A stretch of 64,000 bases of DNA from Garcia nutans. Taxonomy: Eukaryota; Streptophyta; Magnoliopsida; Malpighiales; Euphorbiaceae. The notes below the pieces were generated by a model that was given only the letters and a program-made list of their open reading frames with translations, ran no database searches and was not told the origin of the DNA. The position numbers were made by a program, and so were the translations under genes. Below, in pieces: positions 50,697 through 63,356 of this stretch (positions within the stretch are counted from its first letter, which is position 1; every line of letters starts with the position of its first letter). Where the stretch lies: contig CANTUV010000004.1 in assembly GCA_947685225.1 (NCBI GenBank), positions 18,135,001 through 18,199,000 on the forward strand, read 5' to 3'.

Positions 50697-50960
50697 ATCG
50701 TAATGGTGATTCGGCAACCGCAGATGGAGGAGATGGATAAAAAGTAGATGAAGTAAAGAAGTAGTGGATGGGGTAGAACAGAGAGAAAGAGGGGAGAGAG
50801 CCAATGGGGGGCGTAGAAATGCCTCATTTTTCTAATTTATTATGCATGTGATTAGGGGTTTTTTTTCTGGAGAACGGTATGGGCGGGAAGCGGAAAATGT
50901 TTTTGGGGGGATTTTGTGAAACGGATTTGGAAATGGGGCGCGAGATCTGGCGGGCTATTT
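50697..50960 (-). promoter_or_regulatory. 5' leader and proximal promoter of the chromomethylase gene
   Basis: The leader is CT-rich on the sense strand. At 50870-50960 base composition becomes GC-richer than anything near it: the sense strand reads CTTCCCGCCC (50881-50890) and AGCCCGCC (50949-50956), near-matches to the E2F consensus. No TATA box is evident. Known: CMT3 in Arabidopsis is expressed mainly in dividing cells. Inference: E2F-type control is possible here. Confidence 0.45.
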
Positions 50961-52380
50961 TGATTTTTAAACGTTCGGACTTGGACTAGTTTGGTACTGT
51001 ATTTGATTTTTAAACTGTGCTTCTGATAAATATGTCGGAAAAAAATTAATATAATAAAAGTACCAAGCTCAACAAATTTTTTTAAAAGGGATATTTATAA
51101 AATTACTTATAAAAATAAATTTTTTTTCAAAAAAAAATTATATAAAAAAATATTTATATTTTTATAAAAATTTATGTTGAATTTTTAAAAATACCTCACT
51201 TCTTATTTAAATAATTTTTTTTAAATATATATTCTTTCATTTTAAGTAATATTTTACTATAAAAATTTATTTTTTCAAATTTTAATGTTAAATAAATATA
51301 TTCTAATAAAATAATACAAATTAATATTGTAAAATATATTTTTAACTAATAAAATTTATTATTTTTTATAAAATAAAAATTTTAATTTTAATTATAAATA
51401 ACACTTAAAAATATTAAAAAAAGTTAAAATATATTAATAAAAAATATTAAATTTATTTTTAAATAAATATTACACATTGTACATGTAAAAAAAATTAAAA
51501 ATATTAATTTTATTTTGTAGATGTTACATGTATGTTATGTAAATATTATAGATGTTATATTTATGTTATATATGTATTATGTAAATTATATGTATTATGT
51601 GTATGTTATGTGTATATAAAATTTTTAAAAAATAAAGTTAAAATATATTAAATAAATTGTATAAATTTTGTATAGATAATATTTGGTATATGTTGTGCAT
51701 ATATTATTAGTTATTGTATTTATATTTTATATATTATATATATTTTATATATATTTTTATTTTTTATGTATGTATAATAAAAATATGACAATAAAAAATT
51801 TATTTATAAATAAAAAAAAAGATATTTACAAAACTAACCTAAAAATAAAAACATTTTCAATTTTATGGTGTCAGAAAAAAATTTTCAATTTTACGTTGAA
51901 GACAAGATTTGATTGCAAAAATACGGTAGTTTAGACCAAAAGAATAAATTAGGCTAAAAAGTGCATCATTGGTACAAATTAGTAGGATTCATATACGGTG
52001 TGTCATTTTGGTCAAATGCAAATGTATGGAATTATAGAAGTTTTGATCACACTTAATGAAAATAATTAATATAATATTATTATTTAAAAAAATACTGTAT
52101 AAAATTTATTATCAAATAAAATTACTTAAATTTTAAATAAAATTTAAATATATATAAGATATATATTGTTAGATAAACTTATATTCAAATTAACAAATTC
52201 AATAAATTTATTTTTTTAAATAATTTCAACAGGTACTATAAAAATTACTTTAAAATATTTTTTAATAAATAACATAATTCATACTTTAATGCACGTGTAT
52301 TTAATTATACATATTATATTTCACATATAACTAAATATATACCGATATATATTGACATATATCTATATATATTGTTATTC
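50961..52380. other. AT-rich spacer upstream of the chromomethylase gene
   Basis: Very AT-rich with long A and T runs; no gene is supported. Short ATGTTATGTAT-like repeats occur at 51520-51620. Confidence 0.6.
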
Positions 52381-53290
52381 TATAACTAAAATATATTTTT
52401 CTATATACAACATATATCACTTTTATACTGTTATTTTTTTTTTAAATTTGATAAGTATATATTATTAGATGTAATATATACTAATATATAACTAAACATA
52501 TATCACTTTTACATTATTATTATTTTTAAAGTTTAACGTGTATATATTATTATATGTAGCATATATCGACATATAACTAAACATATATTATTTTTACACT
52601 GTTATTCTTTTAAATTTTAACAAGTATATGTTGTTACATATAATATATAACGACACATAACCAAATATATATCATTTTTATACTGATATCTTTTTAAATT
52701 TTAACAAGTATATGTTATTATATATAACATATACCAGCATATAAGTAAACATATATTATTTTTATATTCTTATTTTTTAAAAATTTAACGAGTATATGTT
52801 ATTATATGTAACATATAACAAGATATAACTAAACATATATCGCTTTTATACTCTTATTCTTTTAATTTTAATATGTATACATTGTTATATGTAACATATA
52901 TTGTTATATAACTAAATATATAATAGCTTTATACTCTTTTTTTTTTAATTTAACACATATATGTTGTTATATATAATATATTAGCATATAACTAAAAATA
53001 TAATAGTTTTATACTCTTATTATTTAAAATTTTAACAAGTATATATTATTATATATAACATATAATGACATATGACTAAACATATATCACTTTTGTACTC
53101 TTATTCTTTTAAATTTTAACAATTATACGATATTATATATAACATATATCGACATGTAACTAAATAAATATTATTTTTATACTCTTATTTTTTTAAAATT
53201 TAACAAGTATATATTGTTGTAGATAACATATAACTAAACATATATCACTTTTATACTTTTTTTATTTTAATTTTTAACAAGTATATGTTA
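52380..53290. repeat. Minisatellite, about 84-bp unit, about 10 copies
   Basis: ACTAAACATA or close variants start at about 52491, 52575, 52660, 52743, 52828, 52911, 52991, 53075, 53159 and 53233, so the period is mostly 80-85 bp. Each unit also carries TTTTATACTCTTATT and ACAAGTATAT. Copies are well diverged. Confidence 0.85.
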
Positions 53291-53760
53291 TTATATACGA
53301 TATATACAAACATATACTGATATATACCCACATATATGTAATATATTGTTATTCTTTTGTAATATATACCCATATATATCTAGTTATATGTAACATATAC
53401 TCATATATAAATAAATTATAAAATAGTTATTTACCGAAGTATATCTACCATATACAGACATATACTCATATATATTATTATTCTTCAGTTAAAATATATC
53501 TAACATATACCGATATATATCAATATATATTGTTATTCTTTAATTAAAGTATATATAATATATACCAACATATACCGACAGATATCTACATATATGCAAC
53601 ATGATGTATATATATATCTAGTTATTGCATTACAAATGAAAAAAATATATTTTTTTATATATCTAGTTATTGCATTACAAACGAAAAAAATATTTTTTTT
53701 TATTTTAGTATATGAAGATATATGTACCATATACCTTCATATATATATCATCTTGAAGAA
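53290..53760. repeat. ATATAC-rich degenerate repeats
   Basis: Phrases such as ATATACCGATATATATCAA and TATTGTTATTCTTTAATTAA recur irregularly. A duplicate of about 52 bp built on TATATCTAGTTATTGCATTA starts near 53608 and 53658. Confidence 0.6.
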
Positions 53761-54520
53761 AGAATATCAGTATATAGCTCTTATATTTTAGTATTTGTGG
53801 GTATATGATAACTATAATTATATATATATACATATATTGTCTTTCAAAAAATAATTAATGACTTAATGCAATTGTAATATCTTAGTATGTGAAAGCATAT
53901 TTAGCATGTACATAGATATACTTATTGTCATAGAGAAAAAATATCAGTATGCAGCTGTTATATATTATTATATTTAGGTATGTATTAATTATAATTACAT
54001 ATATCTATTATCTTAAAAAAATATCAATATATAGCATATATCTACATGTACCTATTATCTTGAAAAAAAAATATCAGTATGCAGTTATTATATATTAGTA
54101 TTTGTAGGTATATTATAACTATATATATATCTATTGTCTTTAAAAAATATAAATATGCAGTTGTAATATGTTAGTAAATGAAGGTATATATAGCATATAA
54201 CTATAGATACCTATTATTTTGAAAAAATAATATCAGTATGCAATTATTATATATTAGTATTTGTAGGTATATTATCACTATAACTACATATATATTATCT
54301 TTTAAAAAAATGTCAATATGCAAGTGTAATATCTTAGTAATGAAAATATATATTGCATATAACTACATATACCTATTAACTACATACATTTATTATCGTA
54401 GAGAAAGGATATTAATATACAGCTCTTATATATATTAGTATTTATATGTATATTATAACTATAATTACATAAATCTATTATCTTTAAAAAATATATAATC
54501 ATGTATCCTCCTTGTTCATA
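53760..54520. repeat. Higher-order minisatellite: alternating 80-bp units
   Basis: Two related half-units alternate. One carries TATTAGTATTTGTAGGTATA; the other carries TTAGTAAATGAAGGTATATA with CATATAACTA. ATATCAGTATGCA-like joints occur near 54070, 54149, 54229 and 54309, about 80 bp apart, so the dimer is about 160 bp. Confidence 0.75.
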
Positions 54521-54829
54521 AAGGTTTTGAACTTTTGGCCACTGTTTGTTTACAAAACATAAATAGTGCCATATTTTTTTTTCATCTTTTAATTTTAAAA
54601 ATAAAAATTTTAAAATATTAAATTAAAATATTTATATTAAGTTTCTATTTTTATGTAGTAAATACCCATATATATCCACATATATTCTCATTTTAAAAAT
54701 AAAATATAAATTTTTATTTATATCAATTTAATTTATTTGATTTATATTTTTAAAAATAATTTTAACGTATACTATAAAAATCATTTAAATTTTTTTTTTA
54801 ATTTAAAATTATAAAAATATAATTTTATG

Positions 54830-55080
54830 TGTAATATATATCAACATATATCAATATATAATAATATTTACTGTTAAAATTTATATAATATATACCGATA
54901 TATATCAATATATACTACTAAATACCGTCAGATATCAACATATATTAATATATACTATTAAAATATATGTAATATATACTGACATATATAAACACATACC
55001 AATATATACTGTTAAAATATATATAATATATACTCACATATATCAACATATACTAATATATATTAATATATACCTGCAAA
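54830..55080. repeat. ATATAC repeats, third block
   Basis: About three units of irregular length begin with TTAAAAT(A/T)TATATAATATA near 54874, 54957 and 55012, followed by ATATCAATATATAC-like text. Confidence 0.6.
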
Positions 55081-56427
55081 TGATGAAAAATTATAAAAAT
55101 TATTAATTTGAAGTATTTTATAGAACATATAATGTGCATTTACATCGAAAAATAAAAAAAAATCTCAATTATTACTTTTAAATTAAAAAAACAAAAAAAA
55201 ATTACAATCAAACAACCAAAAATTAAAAATAAAAAATTATTACAATTACAATGATTTGTAAATTTTTTTCCAAATACTTCATAAACAAAAGTAGAATAAA
55301 ATGAAAAAAATATATATAATGTAGCCGTGGATGTTTTTTCAAGATCTTCTAGAGAAGAAGATGATGAGAAGGCTCTTAAATGGATGCTCTTGAAAAGTTA
55401 AATAAAATAAAATAAAAATAATTAAATTAAAGCAGTGTCACAAAGAAACCTTCCAATAGTTATAGAAAAAATATTAAAATATACATTAAATAATATAATA
55501 ATAGAGTGGCAAAATCCAAGAATTTATATATTTATTTATGATACCCTTATATTAAAATTATTTTATACATTTAATTAACCAAATGCAATGATAATAGCAA
55601 CCTAAGTGGATGAAGTAGAAGAAAAAAAAAATACAAGACCGTATTTTTGTAAAAAGATAATATAAAAAAGATTAAAATTGAAAAAATAAAATGTTAAAAG
55701 TGAAAAAAAAAGTAAGAATAGTAAAATTTAAAATAAAATTTAAAATATAATATATGTTGTAATTTTTTCAAAATAAAAATTATAAGTAAAAAGCAAAAAG
55801 CCTAACTTTTGTAAAATTGAAAAAAAAAAGTCAGCAATCATACTTTTGAAACGAGTATCAAATTGACGTAAACTATATAAATTCCTCTTTTCAAAAATAC
55901 TTAATTTTTTTTATCAAAAAACATCAAATATAAATAAAAAAAAAGCTATAATAAATTTATACTTAATAGACATTGGGTTTATACCAAGTATATATTGAGA
56001 GGATTTATTAGACACAAACTACAAAATTAATAATTTTTTAATGTACTATAAATATATACTAATAATTATATATCACAAAAAATAAAAATACACACCAATT
56101 TATTGTATAAATATATAGAATTTATTCTTAGTATATAAACAGTTTATTAAACAAAAATTCTTAGTTCATATCCTCAAACATTAACGAAAAATGAGAAAGT
56201 GCATTATATCTAACATATAATTAATTACACTATATTTTTCAAAACATTTGCCCAAAGAAATAAAATTTAAGAAAAATTATACAAAATTATTATTAATAAA
56301 ATATGTTTACACTCTCAATTTCTCCATTCTAGCCATCTCACCCATCCTTGCACCTTTGCTGAAAACATTAACCACATACTCATCATCTCATAGGTCACGG
56401 TTTTGAAAGATGTTAATGTTGGAGAGG
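55081..56427. other. AT-rich spacer
   Basis: No gene is supported. 56310-56420 is less AT-rich and may be the left remainder of the sequence split by the hAT element. Confidence 0.55.
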
Positions 56428-57037
56428 TAAAATTGGCAATGGGGCGGGGAATTCCTACCTCCCGAGGCGATTTACCCTGAACGGGGCGGAAATTTTTTAA
56501 AAAAATTTTCTGTGGGGATGGAGATAGGGAGAAATTTCTCCCCGTTGGGCAGGGCGAGATCCCCATCCCCATCCCTGCGAGGACCCAAAAAAATTCATAA
56601 TATGTATATACTATATTCATACTATAAATTTATTATATACTCATTTTATATACATTATATACATATAACATATATATTATACTATACACATTATATATTA
56701 TTATATATTTTTTATTTTATTTGTTATTTTTTACATATATTATATAATATATATTGTATTTGAATTATTTGTACATACAAAATAAATTTATTTTGATGTA
56801 TTTTATTTTATTTTTATAGTTTTTTTTTAAATTGTATTGCATATATTTATTGTATTATTATTTTATTAAGTGTAAAATTATAATAAATTATTATTTTTTA
56901 TATTTTTAAAATTTAATTTTAAAAAATAAAAAAATTAGGGGCGGCTATAGGGGAAAATATCCACCCATTTGTATAACGGGGACAGGGCGGGATTGGGATG
57001 GGGAGTGCTCCCGCGCCCAGCTCCATTGCCAACCCTA
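56428..57037. mobile_element. Non-autonomous hAT-type DNA transposon (610 bp)
   Basis: Terminal inverted repeats are TAAAATTGGCAATGG at the left and the complement of TAGGGTTGGCAATGG at the right. Flanks are TGGAGAGG (56420-56427) and TGGAGAGA (57038-57045), an 8-bp target duplication with one change; 8 bp is typical of hAT. Subterminal sequence is rich in GGGGCGGGG and its complement, while the centre is extremely AT-rich. No transposase is encoded. Confidence 0.82.
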
Positions 57038-57654
57038 TGGAGAGAAATCCATTAGAAAAATTGAGCCATTTTCTTTATAAGTGGCGATCTACACATGTAA
57101 CCTACTATGTCGCCTCCAACCAAAGGGATTTCATCAGCATCGTATATGATTATGGAGACCTAAGAAAAGTAACGTATGAAATGATGCCAATGGTAGGACT
57201 GAGAGAGACTATGCTCAAGCGAGGCTAGATGATGCTTTGAGTTGAGATTTGTGGAAAGAAAGAAAAATAAAGAAATAGAGTTGATTTTGATAATTTTAAA
57301 AGAAATTTTGAAAATTTGGTAAAAAAACAAAAATAAAGGTTCTTTTATAAATAATAAAAAAGCTCCTGGTAAAAAAGAAAATTTTTAAAAAATAGTGACG
57401 GGTGTAATTATTCCTTTTAGATTGAGCTTTTTTACAAGACGTTTAATGCTATAATTTTTAGTCTCAAAAAATTTTATTTAATATATTAGATTTTTTTTAT
57501 CAGACGGCATTAAATATTAAAAAGTTACAACAAATTTATGTCTACTTTATATTAAGTTTATTATACTCAAATTGTAAATTTGATAATTTTTCTTTTTTTT
57601 TAAAATAATTCAATAATACAATATTCAAATTTTATTACAAAACAAACTATTAAA
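57038..57654. other. Spacer with a weak coding-like remnant
   Basis: 57038-57228 is less AT-rich and reads openly on the plus strand (WRSTHVTYYVASNQRDF, then VTYEMMPM) up to a stop at 57228. I do not recognise it. The rest is AT-rich. Confidence 0.35.
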
Positions 57655-58525
57655 TGTAACACCCCTTGACAATCATATTAAGAACTATCCAGAAATGTCA
57701 CACAATGTCTATATACTTATTCATTCAATTTTAGATAAACATTAAAGCTAATGTCAATAAAAATTTCGGAAGAGTCTCCCATAAAATTTGGCATTTTCAA
57801 CATCTTCTCCATTGAAAAGCACAACCTGCAGAAGAAAATCACTCCTAATACTTCATTCATTCCAACCTCCACTCCAATTTCAACAATCCACCATTTATAA
57901 TTCATAATTTAATTCAATAATCTTTGGTTTTACCAATATGTTGGCACATTAAACATTTTTCCATAACCAATATATTTTACTATAAAATTTACCCAAACCA
58001 TAATTATAAAGTATACAATACTCTAAGTTAACCATAATTATACAACTATCATTATAGTTACAATATTGTTATGTGAACAAAATAAAATACATAGTACAAA
58101 TCCTTCATTAACACCTATAGTGATGCAGTTAATCTTGAAGCTTTAATATCTCACTCTGTTGGATCTATTCTATTGTTTGATATTCGCATCAGAAATAAAT
58201 CTAACATGTTATGTAATACCCCTATACCCCATATACGCACACTACATACAACCACCCCTGTAATATATGTATACCGAATACAGGAATGTTACGGTTTATT
58301 TTAAAGCAAACCAATCTTTCAATTTAACAATATAAGAAAACTTAAAACATTTAAGTTATATTGTAAAACATAATAGATAAAACATTTATTTATTAAGCAG
58401 AGGAAAATGTAGTGGTATATACATATATATATATATATCAAAATTAATATTTACAAAATATAAAGTTTATACATGCTTGGCAGTTTGTCTCTGATCTTGA
58501 AGTCCACAATCAACACTTCACAAGC

Positions 58526-58619
58526 CTAGACTCGACTCAGTCTAGCTGAACTCTCCGGTTCAACCAGATCTACCCTGTCACCTGCGCGATGAACCACAAT
58601 CACGCCAAGCCAACGGCTT
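58526..58619 (-). promoter_or_regulatory. Conserved LTR double hairpin, nested LTR
   Basis: Stem A: CTAGACT (58526-58532) with AGTCTAG (58539-58545). Stem B: AAGCC (58607-58611) with GGCTT (58615-58619). CCTGTCACCTGCGCGAT lies between, as in the other copies. Confidence 0.65.
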
Positions 58620-59617
58620 AGTGGTACAAACCATGATAACAATATGCTTTAATGTAGTGCAAATGTCACACTTTCCAATATTATAAACAATCCACAAGAA
58701 TATCATATTTCAAAACCTTACATTAAATTATATTATTCATTTGTTTCATCATTCATGATTCATATTTAAACAAAGACAAGCATGGGCCCAAAAGAAACTA
58801 ATATGTCATTAAAATTCCAGAGTTAATGCTTTGGTTCAATAATCACATTTATCAAGCCCTTAGGTGATTCATTATCACAATGAGAAACATCTCATATGTA
58901 ACGTCCCAACTAGGCTTTAAGGATTAGGCCCAACCAAGCTTCAAGGGGAGTTAAGCATGCTAAACTTCAACCCAACTTGGCTTCAAGGACCAAGCCCAAC
59001 CCAACTTCAAGGGATTGTTACTTTTAGGCATGCCACCAATAACAAAACTCTGAAAATTGAATAACATACTAGGCACATAATTCTTTCATTCTTAATTCCA
59101 TTTTCATTTTCTCATAATCATCTAGGCAACATGCCCAATTATTTCATTTGCATCATTATAGCCAACAACAATGGCTTCACATCTCATCATTAGGGTATAC
59201 ACAACCAATTGCATTGTACATACATTTTGAATGATCATTATATTTTTCACATTATGCAATTCATAGCATTAATCAATTGTATCAATAATATGATAGATTA
59301 CTTAACACATTTACAACCAAATGTGTTAAGTTCCAAAGTCATATAAATGTATGCAATAATGTAGGGTTTGTACTTACCTCAAGAGAAACTCACACCAATC
59401 TAAACTCCTCTTCCAAGAATCCTTCAACACTTGGATTAGGGCAACTCAATCTCTTTAAAACCTAATCCAAAGGTGATCATACACACTCACTTAGAAATAC
59501 ACATGAGATAATATGGATAAGAACCAACTAGGGCAAACTCTACACATGACACGCTCAACAACACGAGCGTGTCCCTGACCGTGCCTTAAATCACTATTCA
59601 GAAGCTTTGACACATTC

Positions 59618-59870
59618 AGTGACATGGGCATGTCACTGCACATGTCAATCCTCCCTCAACACAGTAGCTATGACACGCTTAGTGACATGGGTGTGTCACT
59701 GGTTGTGTCAATCCTCCCTCAACACAGTGGCTACGACACGCTCAGTGACATGGGCGTGTCACTGGATGTGTCAATACTACTCCAACACAGAAGCTGTGAT
59801 ACGCTTAGTGACATGGGCATGTCACCCATCCAGAAAACAGAACTATTGACATGCCCAAAAACTTGGCCGT
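59618..59870 (-). repeat. 63-bp minisatellite inside nested LTR
   Basis: AGTGACATGG starts at 59618, 59681, 59744 and 59807, exactly 63 bp apart. Units match those at 33906-34095 in inverted orientation, so the array is an ancestral property of this LTR family with differing copy number. Confidence 0.9.
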
Positions 59871-62800
59871 GCTCATGGGCGTGTCAAGCCAAAAATCCTG
59901 ATTCCAGCAACAACAACATCACATCTAACAAACCTCTTTCTTTTAGCATCTTTCACTCCAAACAAACTTACCCAAAACCATCCATAAACCATACTAAACT
60001 TGCATAACATCAAAACAATTCTATTTCATGCATCAAACACCAATCACAATCATCATCATAACTCAACACATACACAATACACATCACTTGCTTTTCATCA
60101 CCAAACTTAACTCTTTCCTTCAAACCAAACCCAAAATCAACACCAATAAGACCAAACACTCTCAAATACACCACAATTATACATACATATCAACAACAAC
60201 CATATACCAAGCTCAATTCACAAACTCAAAAGAAAACCAAAGAATCAAGATGAAAACTTACCAAAAGTGATGAGAACTCCTAAGAATTCCAACTTGATCA
60301 CTTAAAACACCTTCAAATCTTGAGTTTGGATGATCAAAATCTCTCTCTCCTCTCTTGCTATGGTGATGGCCGGCCAAAACAAAGAAAGAAGAAGAAGATG
60401 AAGAAAGAAGAGCAAAGTCAACCTTAATAACCACTCTTAACCACCCAATTTTCTCTTTGAATCTCAACCAAGCAATTTTAATAATAAAATATATAAATAT
60501 CCACTTCCACTTAATTTAATTAAATTTCCATTTTATAAAATAGCCAATAACCTCTCATTTGACCAACTAATAAGTTGACTTGTATATGTTGTATATATCT
60601 CTATATATGCAACATATACACTCTTCTCTTTTCCTTTCTTATCTTCCTACTTAAACATATATACAATTATAACATTTAATCCAAATACAACAAAAAGTAT
60701 TCCAAAAATTTTAGGGTATAGTTTGGGATATTACGCATTAAGCTATATTCATAGTTTGCAAAAAATTATAATATAAGAAAAATAATATTAAATTTTCATA
60801 TAAACAAAATAGAATCATCATTTTAAAATATCAAATAAGAAGCATCACTTTAAATTATCAAATAAAAAGTATTACCTTAAAATACCAATAAGACATGTGA
60901 ATAAATTTTTAAAATGAAAGTTAACTCATTATGACATAAATAAATTTAATATTTAATAAAATTGATAATAATTAACCACTTTGAACAATTCACTTATCTT
61001 AGTAAGTTTCATTTGTTTTGCCCACACATATTGGATATTTAAATCATATGTTCGAATAACGAGTTACTAATAGCAAGTAAATGCCAACTACAGAGAATAT
61101 GGCTAATGGCCCACTGATGGCATAAATAACCACTATCACCGGTGATACAAGGTGTCATCTAATGGCATGAATACCTATTATCACTGGTAAAACAATGTGT
61201 CCACTAACACTATGAACGTTCACTTTTTGGCTTGCCATTCAATACAAAAGATAGGTTTAATATCAGTACAGTTTTGACAATTCAATTCTCTTTCATTTTC
61301 AATCAAACATACAATTTTTATGTCACTCTATTGTCATTTTTTTAAAAGAACAATAACAATTCTTTGAAAAGAAAGCACTTTCTTTCTTTATTATCCAATT
61401 TTCTTTACTTTAACTATACATATTGATGACGAGATGGACTTTTAGGACTTATTCTTGGGTTGAAGTTCGGGTTCTTCACTAATTGACCTGTGACCTGTAA
61501 AATAAGAGACTAGTGGATCGAGTTCTAGTGGGGAGACTCCGATACATAAGTTATAATTGTTCTATCTTAGCAAAAAAATGAGCTTTCTCAATTGTGAAAA
61601 GGATAGATTTACCTGTGGTGATCCACCTTTATTTATATATCAACGAGTTTTTTGGACGTGTCAAAATCTTGTTGGCTGAGTCTAAAGCTCGGCAGTAATG
61701 AATCTAAAGTTCAGTTATATTGAGGATAGAAATACCGAACTATCACTTAAAAGTTACCAAACTAACACTCAAAGGTTGATGAATGACTATAGCTCTTCTA
61801 TTGAGGAGCTCGGTTCAGTGCTCAGGAATAAAAAATTAATTTAGAACTTTCAAGAATAAAAAATTATTTTAACCATAATTTTAAGTTAACAACTTCATAA
61901 ATACACTTATTTCCATCCATTTATGAATTTATAATTAGTTATTTCATTAACTAGTTCAAAAATAAATTCTAAACCCTAAACTTTCTATAACCCTAAATTG
62001 AATATTTTATGAATCAAAAGTTATTTTAAACATAATTTCAAGCTAAAAACTATACATATACACTTAAATTTATTCAAAAATGGATTTTGATAAATTTTCT
62101 CTTCATGTATTTCCATACTCTAAATTTCTCTCTCTACAAATACAATTAACAAAGTTCATCACAAAAATTCAATCAAAGTAGTGAAATAAACTCACATAGT
62201 TGCAACTTATGAACAATCAATCACAAACCTCTTTACAAAGTAGCACTTTTTCTTTCTTCCTCAATTTTCCTTGAATTTTTGGTGGTGATTTTAGTGTTTC
62301 TAACCTATTCTAATGAATTCTACTAAAATTTTTGAGTTGTATGTGAATTTCCTTTGATTTTTAGCTATGTTAATAGAAGAAGGAGAAAGAAAGGAAATAT
62401 GGCTATGGTGGAAGAAGAGGAATTTGGTCTTGAATGGAGGAAGATGATGGAAATTTCTACGTACTTACATATTTATATATTATTTAGAATTTTGATCATA
62501 TAAGGTATGCTTACTATAATTTTAGTACATTCACTCTCTTAATTATTTCTAAATTCAACTTTTAATTCTGTAAAATCATAAAAATAATTTTTTTAGTTAA
62601 TTTAAAACTCCATTATCCATATCTCTCATTCTAATTTCAATAAAAATCCAATTCTAGAGTTAAAAGGGCATTTTTGTAAAGTTTCACTACTTAAATTTTT
62701 TTTCTTTCAAAAATATGATTTTGCTCATATCCGGATTTAACTTTTAACTTTTTAAAACTTAACTAACTCCATTATTTTATTTATTTCAAATATCTGGGTC

Positions 62801-62885
62801 ACTCTCATCATTATACATAGTCATATATATATATATATATATATATATTTCAAAAAGTCATTGCTTAAAAATTTTAGACATTACA

Positions 62886-63195
62886 TTAAAAGCTTCAACA
62901 CGTTATGTATACTTGGTATATATTAAATATATGTTTAATTTATTATGCAAAAAATACAATTTGATGTTTTTTTCATCTTTTTATTTCTACAATAATTTAA
63001 TGATACAAGTTTCAATTTTTATTATAGAATAAAATATTGTTGAACAATAGGTCAAATATAATATAAATTATATTTTGTATTTGTGAGACCTCGTCCGATC
63101 ACTGTTTTGACCCGCTAAGGAAGCCAAAATGTTCATTGGGTGATTTTTCACAAAAAAATGTCAAGGTCACTTTTCTCATGATGCTATACTCAGTA
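62886..63195. other. Spacer
   Basis: AT-rich, no gene. 63083-63190 is a less AT-rich fragment (GAGACCTCGTCCGATCAC..., CCCGCTAAGGAAGCC) that looks like part of another retroelement, not identified. Confidence 0.4.
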
Positions 63196-63356
63196 TGTAA
63201 TACCCTTATACCCTATATACGTATAATATATATATTTTATATATGTAAAATACGCATACAGAATATAAGAATGTTAACTTCTTTACCATTTAAAAATTTC
63301 ATTATTATAAGAAAAATATTTTAATATACTTTAATATATAAATAAAAGTATACATT
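63196..63356 (-). repeat. LTR start, interrupted
   Basis: It opens TGTAATACCC and then reads like the first 160 bp of the other minus-strand LTRs (CTTATACCCTATATACGTA, then GTAAAATACGCATAC). It is cut at 63356 by the next LTR. Confidence 0.65.

Larger units (their letters stand above)
58212..60735 (-). repeat. Nested solo LTR, inverted relative of the 33-35.6 kb LTR
   Basis: It starts TGTAATACCCC and ends GGATATTACG, where the last base should be A. It matches 33017-35640 in inverted orientation across the CGGCCA region, the 63-bp minisatellite and the double hairpin. Flanks are TGTTA (58207-58211) and CATTA (60736-60740), consistent with a CGTTA duplication altered once on each side. Confidence 0.85.
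57655..62885 (-). repeat. Solo LTR with exact TTAAA target duplication (split by a nested LTR)
   Basis: It starts TGTAACACCCC at 57655 and ends GACATTACA at 62885, flanked by TTAAA at 57650-57654 and 62886-62890. A second LTR (58212-60735) lies inside; without it the length is about 2.7 kb. It contains an (AT)n tract at about 62823-62848 and the GTGGACA/TGCCATCAGTG region (about 61075-61230) shared, inverted, with 39150-39310. Confidence 0.88.

Noticed and set aside
50697..50804. In-frame extension upstream of the chromomethylase ATG that would add 36 residues
   Set aside because: Its first codon at 50804 is TTG, not ATG, and an in-frame stop lies a little further up (about 50832-50834). The ATG at 50696 is the first in frame and fits the family start.
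52380..54520. CRISPR-like array or centromeric satellite
   Set aside because: Units are head-to-tail without unique spacers, the genome is plant, and the array is far too short and diverged for a centromeric satellite.
56315..57228. Protein-coding genes at both ends of the hAT element
   Set aside because: Each frame runs across a transposon end into flanking DNA, so neither is a natural gene; a host-gene remnant remains possible for the flanks only.
59607..60007. Two plus-strand frames with repeated 21-residue units
   Set aside because: They come from the 63-bp minisatellite in an LTR; the same happens at 33845-34045. No start context or homology supports a protein.
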